A DNA stretch of 22,103 bases, from assembly GCA_934317205.1 (NCBI GenBank), contig CAKREL010000033.1, positions 1-22,103 of the forward strand. The letters are read 5' to 3'. The stretch's first letter is position 1. Every line of letters begins with the position of its first letter. Positions 1 to 5,612 of the stretch are shown here, piece after piece. The translations under genes and the position numbers were made by a program. The stretch is from an uncultured Eubacterium sp. GTDB lineage: Bacteria; Bacillota; Clostridia; Lachnospirales; Lachnospiraceae. The notes beneath the pieces are model-generated. The model saw nothing but the letters and a program-made list of their open reading frames with translations, ran no database searches and was not told where the DNA came from.

Positions 1-67
1 CTACAGGGCTCGAACCTGTGACCCTCTGCTTGTAAGGCAGATGCTCTCCCAGCTGAGCTAAGATCCC
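1..67 (-). tRNA. tRNA-Val (anticodon TAC), 3' end cut by window edge
   Basis: Read on the minus strand, the gene starts GGGATCTTAGCTCAGC and shows the D arm, an anticodon stem TCTGC/GCAGA with loop CTTACAA (anticodon TAC, valine GUA/GUG codons), and a T arm ACAGG-TTCGAGC-CCTGT. Only AG of the 3' acceptor strand lies inside the window; the expected ATCCC, discriminator base and any encoded CCA are off the edge. A consensus promoter lies about 45 bases upstream, so this is probably the first gene of a tRNA transcript continuing leftwards. Confidence 0.95.
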
Positions 68-111
68 ATTTTTCAGACCAGTGAACTGTTCCGTTCCCTG
101 TCGACTTCGTT

Positions 112-141
112 AGTATACACCTATATCAGACAGAAAGTCAA
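112..141 (-). promoter_or_regulatory. Sigma-A promoter of the tRNA-Val transcript
   Basis: On the minus strand, a -35 box TTGACT (136-141) and a -10 box TATACT (112-117) are separated by 18 bases. The tRNA begins about 45 bases downstream. Both boxes are near consensus, as usual for stable RNA genes. Confidence 0.8.
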
Positions 142-257
142 CAAGTTTTTTCTCTTTTTTTTGAAGTTCGACATTTTATTCATATTTTATCTACTTTTCA
201 CGCAATTCGCACATTTTGCACCATCTAGCAAACTGTAATTTTCTTTCTTACTTTCAG

Positions 258-821
258 TTATACAAGCTTCAGCAGCCAGAATGTGGTACGGTTCTCAGAA
301 CTATCCTCAATATTTTCTGCGATCATTTCCAAATTCCACATTTCTCCTGCACGAGCACTACAGATCGTCGCTGCCGTCTCAGGCAATATTCCTTTTGCCA
401 GCCATTCTGCACCAATTGCAGTATCTTCAATCTCATGCTCTGTCAGTGTCGGGAATTTCTGCTTTCGTGTATTGACCGTCTGACGTAATGCCTGCGGATG
501 CGATGCCACTTCCTGTAATGCAGCAGTAGCTACACCTGGTTTTTTGAACAAACAGTGATGAATCGGTAATACATATACGCCAAGCTTTTCATAGGAAATA
601 TTTTCAAAAGCATGTACAAACTCTCCTACCGGACCTGCTGTGGAATTTTCTACTCCAAGTACACCGTATTGAATTTCTCCTTTCTGCATTGCTTCCAGGA
701 TATTTTTCGCACATATTAATGGCACAAGTTCCACTTCTGTCATGCCTACTTCAGCAAGCAGCTTGTCAGCTGCCACTTCTGAAAAACTCCCTGGGATACC
801 CATATAACCAATTTTATCCAT
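258..821 (-). CDS. Prephenate dehydratase-fold protein without ACT domain
   Basis: This 187-residue protein matches the catalytic domain of prephenate dehydratase (PheA), which turns prephenate into phenylpyruvate for phenylalanine synthesis. Visible family motifs are GYMGIPGSFSEVAA (5-17), GVENSTAGPV (56-65), SHPQAL (107-112) and a C-terminal NRTTF (177-181). The last corresponds to the family N-x-TRF: the catalytic Thr is kept but Arg is replaced by Thr. The usual C-terminal ACT domain with its ESRP phenylalanine-binding motif is absent; the protein stops right after the catalytic domain. The chosen ATG has GAGG nine bases upstream; the in-frame ATGs eight and five codons earlier lack a good ribosome binding site. 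It is divergent from an aminotransferase. It could instead be a relative of BacA-type prephenate decarboxylases, which share this fold and lack ACT. Confidence 0.8.
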   Translation of the reverse strand: MDKIGYMGIPGSFSEVAADKLLAEVGMTEVELVPLICAKNILEAMQKGEIQYGVLGVENSTAGPVGEFVHAFENISYEKLGVYVLPIHHCLFKKPGVATAALQEVASHPQALRQTVNTRKQKFPTLTEHEIEDTAIGAEWLAKGILPETAATICSARAGEMWNLEMIAENIEDSSENRTTFWLLKLV

Positions 822-865
822 TTTTACAATCCTCATTTTTCTCATATTTTTTCCATATGGTATTC

Positions 866-894
866 ATTATAGCGTTTTTTATAAAAAAATCCAG
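866..894 (-). promoter_or_regulatory. Probable promoter of the dehydratase-like gene
   Basis: The minus strand carries a perfect -10 box TATAAT (866-871), 45 bases upstream of the chosen ATG. The -35 position, 17 bases further upstream, reads CTGGAT (889-894), a weak match. Confidence 0.55.
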
Positions 895-913
895 AGAATT
901 CTTACCTTTCTGA

Positions 914-942
914 TTGTTATTATGTCAGAATTGGAGTAAAAT
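914..942 (+). promoter_or_regulatory. Probable promoter of the aminotransferase gene
   Basis: TTGTTA (914-919), a 17-base spacer and TAAAAT (937-942) form a moderate sigma-A promoter about 75 bases before the aminotransferase start codon. It lies back to back with the minus-strand promoter at 866-894. Confidence 0.5.
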
Positions 943-1015
943 ACAAGAAAATACGCTTTTACACATTAAAAAGGTAAACCAACATAGTTTTCCGTATTTT
1001 GGAGGAATTGAATTT

Positions 1016-2185
1016 ATGGAATTTAACAGTCAAATCAGCAACGTAGAACCATCAAAATCTGTTACTTTGCTGTCAAAAACAAAAGAATTACAAAAAACTG
1101 ATCCAGAGATATTAAACCTGACCGGAGGTGAGCCGGATTTCCCGACTCCGAAAGCCATCTGTGATACTGTTGCAGCTGAACTTGCCGCCGGACATACACA
1201 CTACTCTGACAGCCGCGGAGACGCTGACCTGCGTGCTCGCATTGCACGCAAACTGCTGGAAGAAAATAATGCACCTTTTCAACCCGAGAATATTCTGATC
1301 ACTCCCGGGGCAAAATATGCTGTGTACCTGACAATCCGTTCTCTGATCAATCCAGGAGATGAAGCGATCTGGCTTACGCCAGGCTGGGTGTCATATCCGT
1401 CCATTATAGAAGCAAGTGGTGGGAAACCAGTCGCTGTTCACTTAAAATACGAAGAAAAATACCGTATCACAGAAGAAGCGCTGGAAGCAGCCGTATCCGA
1501 TAAAACAAAACTTCTGATCATCAACTATCCAAACAACCCGACCGGACAGATTCTGACAGAAAATGATATTCAGGCTCTCACCATCTTTTTACGCAAACAC
1601 CCGGATATTTATGTCTTATCAGATGAAATTTATGAAAAAATTGTCTATGACCAAAATAAGATAGTAAGTTTAGCTTCTATTCCGGAATTATTCAATCGTG
1701 TTGTTATTGTCAATGGTTTTTCCAAGTGCAGCGCCATGACGGGATGGCGTCTTGGGTATCTTGCCTGCAATCCGGAACTTTATCGGGTAATACTGAAATT
1801 ATTTCAACACTCCATCAGCTGCACAAGTGGATTCTTGCAGCGCGGTGCTCTCACAGCACTAGACTGTGTGAAAGAAACCGAGCTAATGCGTCAGGCCTAT
1901 GAACATCGCAAAAATCTTCTTGTTGAAGGGATCCGTGAAATTCCTGGTGTTGAACTTATGACACCGGCCGGAGCATTTTATGCCTGGGTGAAATTTGACA
2001 CTGATATGGACAGTGAAACACTCTGCAATGATTTGTTAGACAAAGTCAAAATTGCCGGTGTTCCAGGTATTGCTTATGGTGAAGAAGACTGTGTCTGCAT
2101 CCGCTTTTCATTTGCAGCATCTGAAGATGTGCTGAAAACGATGTTAAAACGATTAAAAGCTTATCAGACTAATCACAATTTATAA
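1016..2185 (+). CDS. Class I pyridoxal-phosphate aminotransferase (aspartate/aromatic type)
   Basis: A 389-residue cytosolic fold-type I aminotransferase of normal length. Motifs in order: NLTGGEPDFPTP near the N-terminus, YPNNPTG (171-177) with the cofactor-contacting Asn, LSDEIYE (201-207) with Asp203 and Tyr206, and SKCSAMTGWRLGY, where Lys237 should form the Schiff base and Arg245 should bind phosphate. CIRFSFA near the C-terminus holds the Arg that binds the substrate carboxylate. The start was set at the ATG preceded by GGAGG with ten intervening bases; a longer frame begins at a TTG at 914 but lies over the promoter and has no such site. The family transaminates aspartate, aromatic or branched amino acids; the sequence alone does not decide which. 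Beside a prephenate dehydratase-like gene, an aromatic 2-oxoacid substrate is plausible. Confidence 0.9.
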   Translation: MEFNSQISNVEPSKSVTLLSKTKELQKTDPEILNLTGGEPDFPTPKAICDTVAAELAAGHTHYSDSRGDADLRARIARKLLEENNAPFQPENILITPGAKYAVYLTIRSLINPGDEAIWLTPGWVSYPSIIEASGGKPVAVHLKYEEKYRITEEALEAAVSDKTKLLIINYPNNPTGQILTENDIQALTIFLRKHPDIYVLSDEIYEKIVYDQNKIVSLASIPELFNRVVIVNGFSKCSAMTGWRLGYLACNPELYRVILKLFQHSISCTSGFLQRGALTALDCVKETELMRQAYEHRKNLLVEGIREIPGVELMTPAGAFYAWVKFDTDMDSETLCNDLLDKVKIAGVPGIAYGEEDCVCIRFSFAASEDVLKTMLKRLKAYQTNHNL

Positions 2186-2214
2186 CATAAATATAAATGC
2201 ATTTACAAAAACAA

Positions 2215-2303
2215 AAAAAGAACCCTTTTCATAAAGTACATAAAAGCTTGCAGACATCGTGTCTCCATTCGCTTTGTATATTTATGAAATGAAGGTTCTT
2301 TTT
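2215..2303 (+). promoter_or_regulatory. Long imperfect hairpin spanning the YwaF-like gene's ribosome binding site
   Basis: AAAAAGAACC (2215-2224) pairs perfectly with GGTTCTTTTT (2294-2303). Inside it TTTCATAAA (2227-2235) pairs with TTTATGAAA (2281-2289), followed by a further interrupted helix (2237-2247 with 2271-2280) and a small apical GACA/TGTC hairpin (2253-2263). The outer 3' arm contains the likely Shine-Dalgarno bases of the gene that starts at 2304. The same structure ends in a T-run, so it may also terminate the aminotransferase transcript. Confidence 0.6.
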
Positions 2304-3086
2304 ATGTATATTTATTTTTTTACTTATCAGGATGCTTTGCCTGAGAATTGTGGCTTTCCTCTTTTTGGATACACTCATTTCATCTGGCTCGTTGGAATTG
2401 CCATCGCTATTTTTCTCCTGTGTAAGTTATATCTGCTCCTTACCAGAGCAAAGCAGCTGCAAATGCTGAACATTTCTGTTCTTCTGGCATTATGTTGTAC
2501 TTTTGCGCAGGATGCCATTTTAACCGTTACCGGTCATATGAATGCCAGAATGCTGCCTTTTCATCTCTGCGATCTGGCAGCTTTTTTCTATCTGTTCTTG
2601 CAGATGCGAACATTGCGCACAGGAAAATGGAACTCACTGGCAGAAATCACGCTGTGCCTTTTTATGCCAGGTGCCGTGCTTGGCATTTTGTTTCCCGTAT
2701 GGAATATATACCCAGCTTTTCATTACATGACAATTCACGGCTTTATATATCATGCACTGATCATTCTTTACCCATGGTTACTCTTCGTCAACAGAAATAT
2801 ATGTCCAAAAATACACCACATCTGGCAACCAGTGTTGCTGCTTTGCTGTATTGTTCCACCCGTATATATTTTTAACAAAAAATATGACAGTAACTACATG
2901 TTTATCAACAAACCACCAGCAAATACACCATTGGAATTTCTTGCTAAACAGATGGGAAATCCTGGTTATCTGCTTGGTTATGCCATTTTTATATTTTTGA
3001 TGATGCTTGCACTCTATTATATCTTTGGCATCTTTAGCGCCGCATCAATGTCAAAATGCCACCAAAAAAGCCGTAACCAAGTGTGA
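2304..3086 (+). CDS. YwaF/TIGR02206-type integral membrane protein
   Basis: A 260-residue polytopic membrane protein with about six or seven hydrophobic segments (roughly 24-45, 54-72, 82-100, 112-131, 140-162, 168-187 and 224-248). Features typical of the YwaF (TMEM164-like) family are FGYTHFIWL near the N-terminus, PFHLCDLAA in a mid segment, HYMTIHGFIYHA, and NKKYDSNYMFINKPP followed by a GNPGYLLGY stretch. No catalytic activity is established for this family to my knowledge. The start at 2304 was chosen because GAAGG lies eight bases upstream; an ATG at 2289 has no ribosome binding site. That Shine-Dalgarno lies in the 3' arm of the long hairpin at 2215-2303, so translation may depend on unfolding. 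Its 3' end overlaps the convergent gene at 3034-3279 by 53 bases. Confidence 0.8.
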   Translation: MYIYFFTYQDALPENCGFPLFGYTHFIWLVGIAIAIFLLCKLYLLLTRAKQLQMLNISVLLALCCTFAQDAILTVTGHMNARMLPFHLCDLAAFFYLFLQMRTLRTGKWNSLAEITLCLFMPGAVLGILFPVWNIYPAFHYMTIHGFIYHALIILYPWLLFVNRNICPKIHHIWQPVLLLCCIVPPVYIFNKKYDSNYMFINKPPANTPLEFLAKQMGNPGYLLGYAIFIFLMMLALYYIFGIFSAASMSKCHQKSRNQV

Positions 3087-3279
3087 CCCAACCGCAGACC
3101 AGTACTAAAAATGTGAGATGTGTCATCCACGGAATTGTGACAAACAGATTCAAAATCGAAGCTGCTGCCAATGATATGACTGCTACAACTAGTGTACGCA
3201 AAAATAGATATAAATAGCTGCCTGAATTTTCTGTGCTTTTTCCTACTTTATTTGAAAATGCATAAATCTTTTCCATCAT
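3034..3279 (-). CDS. Small membrane protein with two transmembrane helices, unknown function
   Basis: An 81-residue protein with hydrophobic segments at about 26-48 and 54-78, a short hydrophilic N-terminus and a C-terminal MRR that would favour a cytosolic C-terminus. I recognise no family. A clear ribosome binding site (AGAGGA) lies six bases before the first of two adjacent ATGs, so translation is likely. The 3' end overlaps the YwaF-like gene on the other strand by 53 bases, with no terminator between. A minus-strand promoter at 3653-3681 could drive it through a long leader; no closer promoter was obvious. A holin-like or channel-like role cannot be told from length and topology alone. 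Confidence 0.6.
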   Translation of the reverse strand: MMEKIYAFSNKVGKSTENSGSYLYLFLRTLVVAVISLAAASILNLFVTIPWMTHLTFLVLVCGWVTLGYGFFGGILTLMRR

Positions 3280-3465
3280 GTCATGTCCTCTTTTCCAATC
3301 TCAAAAACTTTTTTCTTTTGATATTGGAATCGTAACACGCTGCCGTAAAAAGCAAAGCACAATACTGTAAATTATAAGTAAAACTTTTTGATTTTCGTCA
3401 CGAAATACTCTCCGTAAATAATCCGTTGTTCCCCTTTTTTCCCGGTAATCCCAAGATGGAACATC

Positions 3466-3495
3466 TTGCCATAGTTCTGAGAACAATGTTATAAT
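3466..3495 (+). promoter_or_regulatory. Sigma-A promoter of a candidate small RNA
   Basis: TTGCCA (3466-3471), an 18-base spacer and a perfect TATAAT (3490-3495). No protein-coding start with a ribosome binding site follows before the terminator ending near 3621, so the product would be a non-coding RNA of about 120 bases. Confidence 0.6.
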
Positions 3496-3500
3496 GAAGT

Positions 3501-3621
3501 TGGATTTAATCCACCTGCTTCATCATCCCCTGTGTATGAAGCAGAAATAATTAATATTTTATTTGAGCAGAGAAAAAGACCGTGCCGTAAAATTATCCCT
3601 TTCGCAGCCGGTCTTTTTCTC
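3501..3621 (+). ncRNA. Candidate small regulatory RNA with UCCC loops
   Basis: Between the promoter at 3466-3495 and a terminator hairpin lie three stem-loops: TGGAT/ATCCA (3501-3513), a nine-pair stem CTGCTTCAT/ATGAAGCAG (3515-3544), and a 13-pair terminator stem (3570-3621). The second loop holds UCCCC (3526-3530) and the terminator loop holds UCCCUUU (3596-3602). Exposed C-rich loops are a hallmark of Gram-positive small RNAs such as the Rsa family, which pair with Shine-Dalgarno sequences. The A/T-rich linker 3545-3568 is unstructured. Function is inference; no family was recognised. Confidence 0.5.
3570..3621. terminator. Bidirectional intrinsic terminator
   Basis: GAGAAAAAGACCG (3570-3582) is the exact inverse complement of 3609-3621, giving 13 pairs around a 26-base loop. 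T5 tracts lie in the 3' arm on both strands, so the structure could stop transcription from either direction: the plus-strand candidate RNA and the minus-strand transcript from 3653-3681. Confidence 0.75.
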
Positions 3622-3652
3622 ATACTTCCTTATTTGATTTGTTCGCAAATTC

Positions 3653-3681
3653 ATTATATTATTCGTTTTTTCTTATGTCAA
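3653..3681 (-). promoter_or_regulatory. Strong minus-strand promoter facing the small-RNA promoter
   Basis: On the minus strand TTGACA (3676-3681), a 17-base spacer and TATAAT (3653-3658), both perfect consensus. Transcription would run left into the hairpin at 3570-3621 and, on read-through, towards the small membrane protein at 3034-3279. Its -35 region shares 13 identical bases with the iscS promoter (7302-7314). Confidence 0.65.
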
Positions 3682-3839
3682 TAGCAATATTCCCATTTTG
3701 GTAATATTTTTAAATTGGGTACTCTTTTAAATTCATATATTTTGGCAAGTAGTGCCTTGCTGATATCGGCTCCATCTTCATCGAAATAAGACATCCGTTT
3801 GTCGACAAGCCCCCAGATTTTTTGTAAAAAGATTGTCAT
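3678..3839 (-). CDS. Orphan 53-codon reading frame, possible gene remnant
   Basis: An open frame beginning ATG-ACA-ATC and ending in TGA encodes 53 residues with a varied, protein-like composition, including LVDKRMSYFDEDG and KALLAKIYEFKRVPNLK. A stop codon lies directly before the ATG and no Shine-Dalgarno is visible, so it may be the surviving 3' end of a lost gene rather than a live one. Its first codons overlap the -35 box of the padR promoter, and its stop overlaps the -35 box of the promoter at 3653-3681. I do not recognise the family. Confidence 0.3.
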   Translation of the reverse strand: MTIFLQKIWGLVDKRMSYFDEDGADISKALLAKIYEFKRVPNLKILPKWEYCY

Positions 3840-3862
3840 TCAGAAGACATATCGCTTATAAT
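3833..3862 (+). promoter_or_regulatory. Promoter of the padR operon
   Basis: TTGTCA (3833-3838), an 18-base spacer and a perfect TATAAT (3857-3862), about 30 bases before the PadR start codon. A 10-base palindrome TTGTCGACAA lies just upstream at 3799-3808; PadR proteins often bind inverted repeats at their own promoter, so it is a possible operator, though its position upstream of -35 is not typical of a repressor site. Confidence 0.75.
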
Positions 3863-3892
3863 AAAACTAAATCTTAAGAAAGGAGTAAAAGA

Positions 3893-4246
3893 ATGATGAA
3901 TCCCAAAAAAATTGTCACCGGTTCCGTTGAGTTATTGGTATTGCTTGAATTAGCGAAAAAGGATCGCTATTCATATGATATTCAAAAAGTACTCAAAGAA
4001 GATTCCAACGGAATCATAGATATTGCATATACTACGCTTTACGCACATATTTTCAAACTGAAAGAAAAAGGATATATTTCCAGTTACGACATTTTGGAAA
4101 AGAGCAAAGTTAGAGTTATGCTGCGTATCGAGCCGGATGGTCGGGCATACCTTAACGATCTGATCCGGGAACATATGGCGATCCATGATGTGCTTTTATC
4201 ATTTAATGAAAATACAAAAGAAAATAAAAACCATGGTATCGCATAA
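3893..4246 (+). CDS. PadR-family transcriptional regulator
   Basis: A 117-residue winged-helix DNA-binding protein of the short PadR type. The N-terminal half has the PadR pattern: TGSVELLVLLELA, then RYSYDIQKVL, an AYTTLYAHIFKLKEKGYI recognition helix and wing, and a RIEPDGRAYL segment. A short C-terminal helix (about 90-108) probably serves dimerisation. Members usually repress their own operon and release DNA on binding a ligand or stress signal. AGGAG lies eight bases before the ATG, with a second ATG directly after. It is the first gene of a four-gene operon; its stop overlaps the next gene. Small PadR genes followed by HAAS or DUF1700-type membrane proteins are a common Firmicutes arrangement, which fits here. 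Confidence 0.9.
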   Translation: MMNPKKIVTGSVELLVLLELAKKDRYSYDIQKVLKEDSNGIIDIAYTTLYAHIFKLKEKGYISSYDILEKSKVRVMLRIEPDGRAYLNDLIREHMAIHDVLLSFNENTKENKNHGIA

Positions 4247-4673
4247 TAAAACACACCGTAATATAGAGGGAACCTATATCCGGCAGGTTCGGTTGCTTCT
4301 CCCAAAAACAAAAAGTGGAAAAGCTTTTCTTGCCGGTATGCAAAAAGATCTGCATGCATATCTGTCTAATTTTCCAGACAGTACAATGGATGATGTATAT
4401 AAAGTGTTCGGTACTCCGACAAATGCAGTCCAATACTATTTAAAAGAACAGGACGAAGAAGATTTAAAACAACTCTTATCGCTTCGCAAATGGAAACAGG
4501 TCATATACGCCTGTTGTATTTCTGTTCCGATTGCTCTGGCTGCCGTTTTTTCTGTTAATATCTGGTATTGGCATAACGTCAAACAACAGGTTTTAACAAA
4601 CATAACAGAAAAGACGAATGATAATACTTTTTATGGTTTAGGAGATGAACATTTTTGGAAAAAGATACCTTAA
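4233..4673 (+). CDS. HAAS-like membrane protein, first of a tandem pair
   Basis: A 146-residue protein with a hydrophilic helical N-terminal domain (about 15-72), one transmembrane helix (about 89-112) and a short C-terminal tail. The N-terminal domain includes DDVYKVFGTPTNAVQYYL (53-70), the F-G-x-P signature of HAAS/DUF1700-type domains that accompany PadR regulators. It resembles what I remember as the uncharacterised DUF6120 family, not checked. The ATG at 4233 was chosen: it overlaps the end of padR by 14 bases, suggesting translational coupling, and no strong ribosome binding site is seen. The frame is open back to 4185, but those codons lie inside padR. A role as a membrane-anchored partner or signal sensor for PadR is inference. 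Confidence 0.75.
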   Translation: MVSHNKTHRNIEGTYIRQVRLLLPKTKSGKAFLAGMQKDLHAYLSNFPDSTMDDVYKVFGTPTNAVQYYLKEQDEEDLKQLLSLRKWKQVIYACCISVPIALAAVFSVNIWYWHNVKQQVLTNITEKTNDNTFYGLGDEHFWKKIP

Positions 4674-5056
4674 GACACAATAGAAAAATTTGTAAAATAT
4701 ATATGCATCAGATAAAATCATACTTTCCGATAATTACGAAACGGGAGAAATCCTATATTGAATCTTATAACATTTATGTTTTCTATCCAGTAGACAGAAA
4801 GCTGACTCTTGAAGATCTGTATGCAGAGTTTGGACGACCTGAAGATATTTTTTCTGAATATCTCAATTCAACAGATCCGAATTTGTTATATAAACAAATT
4901 CGTAAAACGAAGGTCATAAAAAACATATCCATATTTATCTTATTCATCGCGATGATTATTGTATATTTAAGTTCTACGAAAGCTTATAATAACTATCAGC
5001 TTTATGTACATAATATAAATAGGATAAATGTTCACTGGGTAGATGTAATCGAATAA
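4655..5056 (+). CDS. HAAS-like membrane protein, second of the pair (TTG start)
   Basis: A 133-residue paralogue of the preceding protein. EDLYAEFGRPEDIFSEYL occupies residues 53-70, the same numbering as the matching segment of its neighbour, and one transmembrane helix follows at about 88-107 with a short extracytoplasmic tail. Sequence identity outside the motif is low, so the duplication is old. Start choice: a TTG at 4655 has AGGAG about ten bases upstream and overlaps the previous gene by 19 bases; the next ATG (4703) would remove part of the first helix. The two proteins could pair with each other, but this is not shown by the sequence. Function unknown. Confidence 0.7.
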   Translation: MEKDTLRHNRKICKIYMHQIKSYFPIITKREKSYIESYNIYVFYPVDRKLTLEDLYAEFGRPEDIFSEYLNSTDPNLLYKQIRKTKVIKNISIFILFIAMIIVYLSSTKAYNNYQLYVHNINRINVHWVDVIE

Positions 5057-5075
5057 TAAAGGAGAACATTAATCT

Positions 5076-5534
5076 ATGTGTAAAAAAATATTATCTGTCT
5101 TGCTTATTTTTATGTTTGTATTTTGTATCCCTATAAAAGGAAATGCTGCCTCACCTGAAATAGAATATTTACCAAATGGCAATTATATTATTACAATAAT
5201 TGAAGACCAGCCTGCGTCTGATTCTTCTTTTATTTCCTCTACTGTAACAAAGACAAAAACCAGTTATTGCTATAGTGCAGACAATCTAAAATTATGGAGT
5301 GTATCAGTAACTGGTACTTTTACTTATGGAAATGGAAGTGCTACATGCATTTCTGCTTCTTGTAAAACCGCCACTTATGATAGTTCGTGGTCTGTTGGAA
5401 ATAAAAAAGCCAGCAAAAGCGGAAATAAGGCAATCGCGAAAGCTACTGGAGAACTATATAGTGGTGGGCATATTATTCAGACTATAACTAGAACCGTAAC
5501 TTTAACCTGCTCTCCAACCGGACAATTCTCATAA
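5076..5534 (+). CDS. Secreted protein of unknown function, last gene of the PadR operon
   Basis: A 152-residue precursor with a Sec signal peptide: basic MCKK, a hydrophobic core (5-20) and a likely cleavage after GNA (24). The mature part is rich in Ser, Thr and Lys with alternating polar/hydrophobic stretches that suggest beta strands, including LWSVSVTGTFTYGNGSATC (73-91) and a matching C-terminal TRTVTLTCSPTG. Four cysteines (65, 91, 96, 145) could form two disulfides. There is no lipobox, sortase motif or transmembrane anchor, so release or loose wall attachment is expected. It resembles a secreted Firmicutes family I remember as DUF6147, not verified. A ribosome binding site (AAAGGAG) lies upstream, and a strong terminator follows 10 bases after the stop. 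Confidence 0.75.
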   Translation: MCKKILSVLLIFMFVFCIPIKGNAASPEIEYLPNGNYIITIIEDQPASDSSFISSTVTKTKTSYCYSADNLKLWSVSVTGTFTYGNGSATCISASCKTATYDSSWSVGNKKASKSGNKAIAKATGELYSGGHIIQTITRTVTLTCSPTGQFS

Positions 5535-5544
5535 CACAAACTAT

Positions 5545-5579
5545 AAAGAAAAGCGTCCTTACAACGGACGCTTTTCTTT
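5545..5579. terminator. Bidirectional terminator between the PadR operon and iscU
   Basis: AAAGAAAAGCGTCC (5545-5558) pairs perfectly with 5566-5579 around a seven-base loop. The stem has T-rich 3' ends on both strands, and it sits between convergent genes, so it probably ends both transcripts. Confidence 0.9.
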
Positions 5580-5612
5580 CGCTCACAAGTATTTATCATT
5601 TAAGAATTTTTA

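Noticed and set aside
3301..3486. 61-codon minus-strand frame with a TTG start
   Set aside because: There is no Shine-Dalgarno before the TTG, no ATG in the frame and no recognisable family. It lies in the possible leader of the small membrane protein gene and overlaps the candidate small-RNA promoter.
3501..3621. Candidate RNA as 6S RNA or a known riboswitch
   Set aside because: It is too short and lacks the long central bubble of 6S RNA, and I recognised no aptamer core of the TPP, purine, c-di-GMP, fluoride or yybP classes.
3489..3623. 44-codon minus-strand frame behind AAGGA, possible type I toxin peptide
   Set aside because: The spacing to the ATG is only a few bases, and the strong terminator stem occupies codons 1-18, so the message would usually stop inside the frame. 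Kept only as a note in the convergent-promoter finding.
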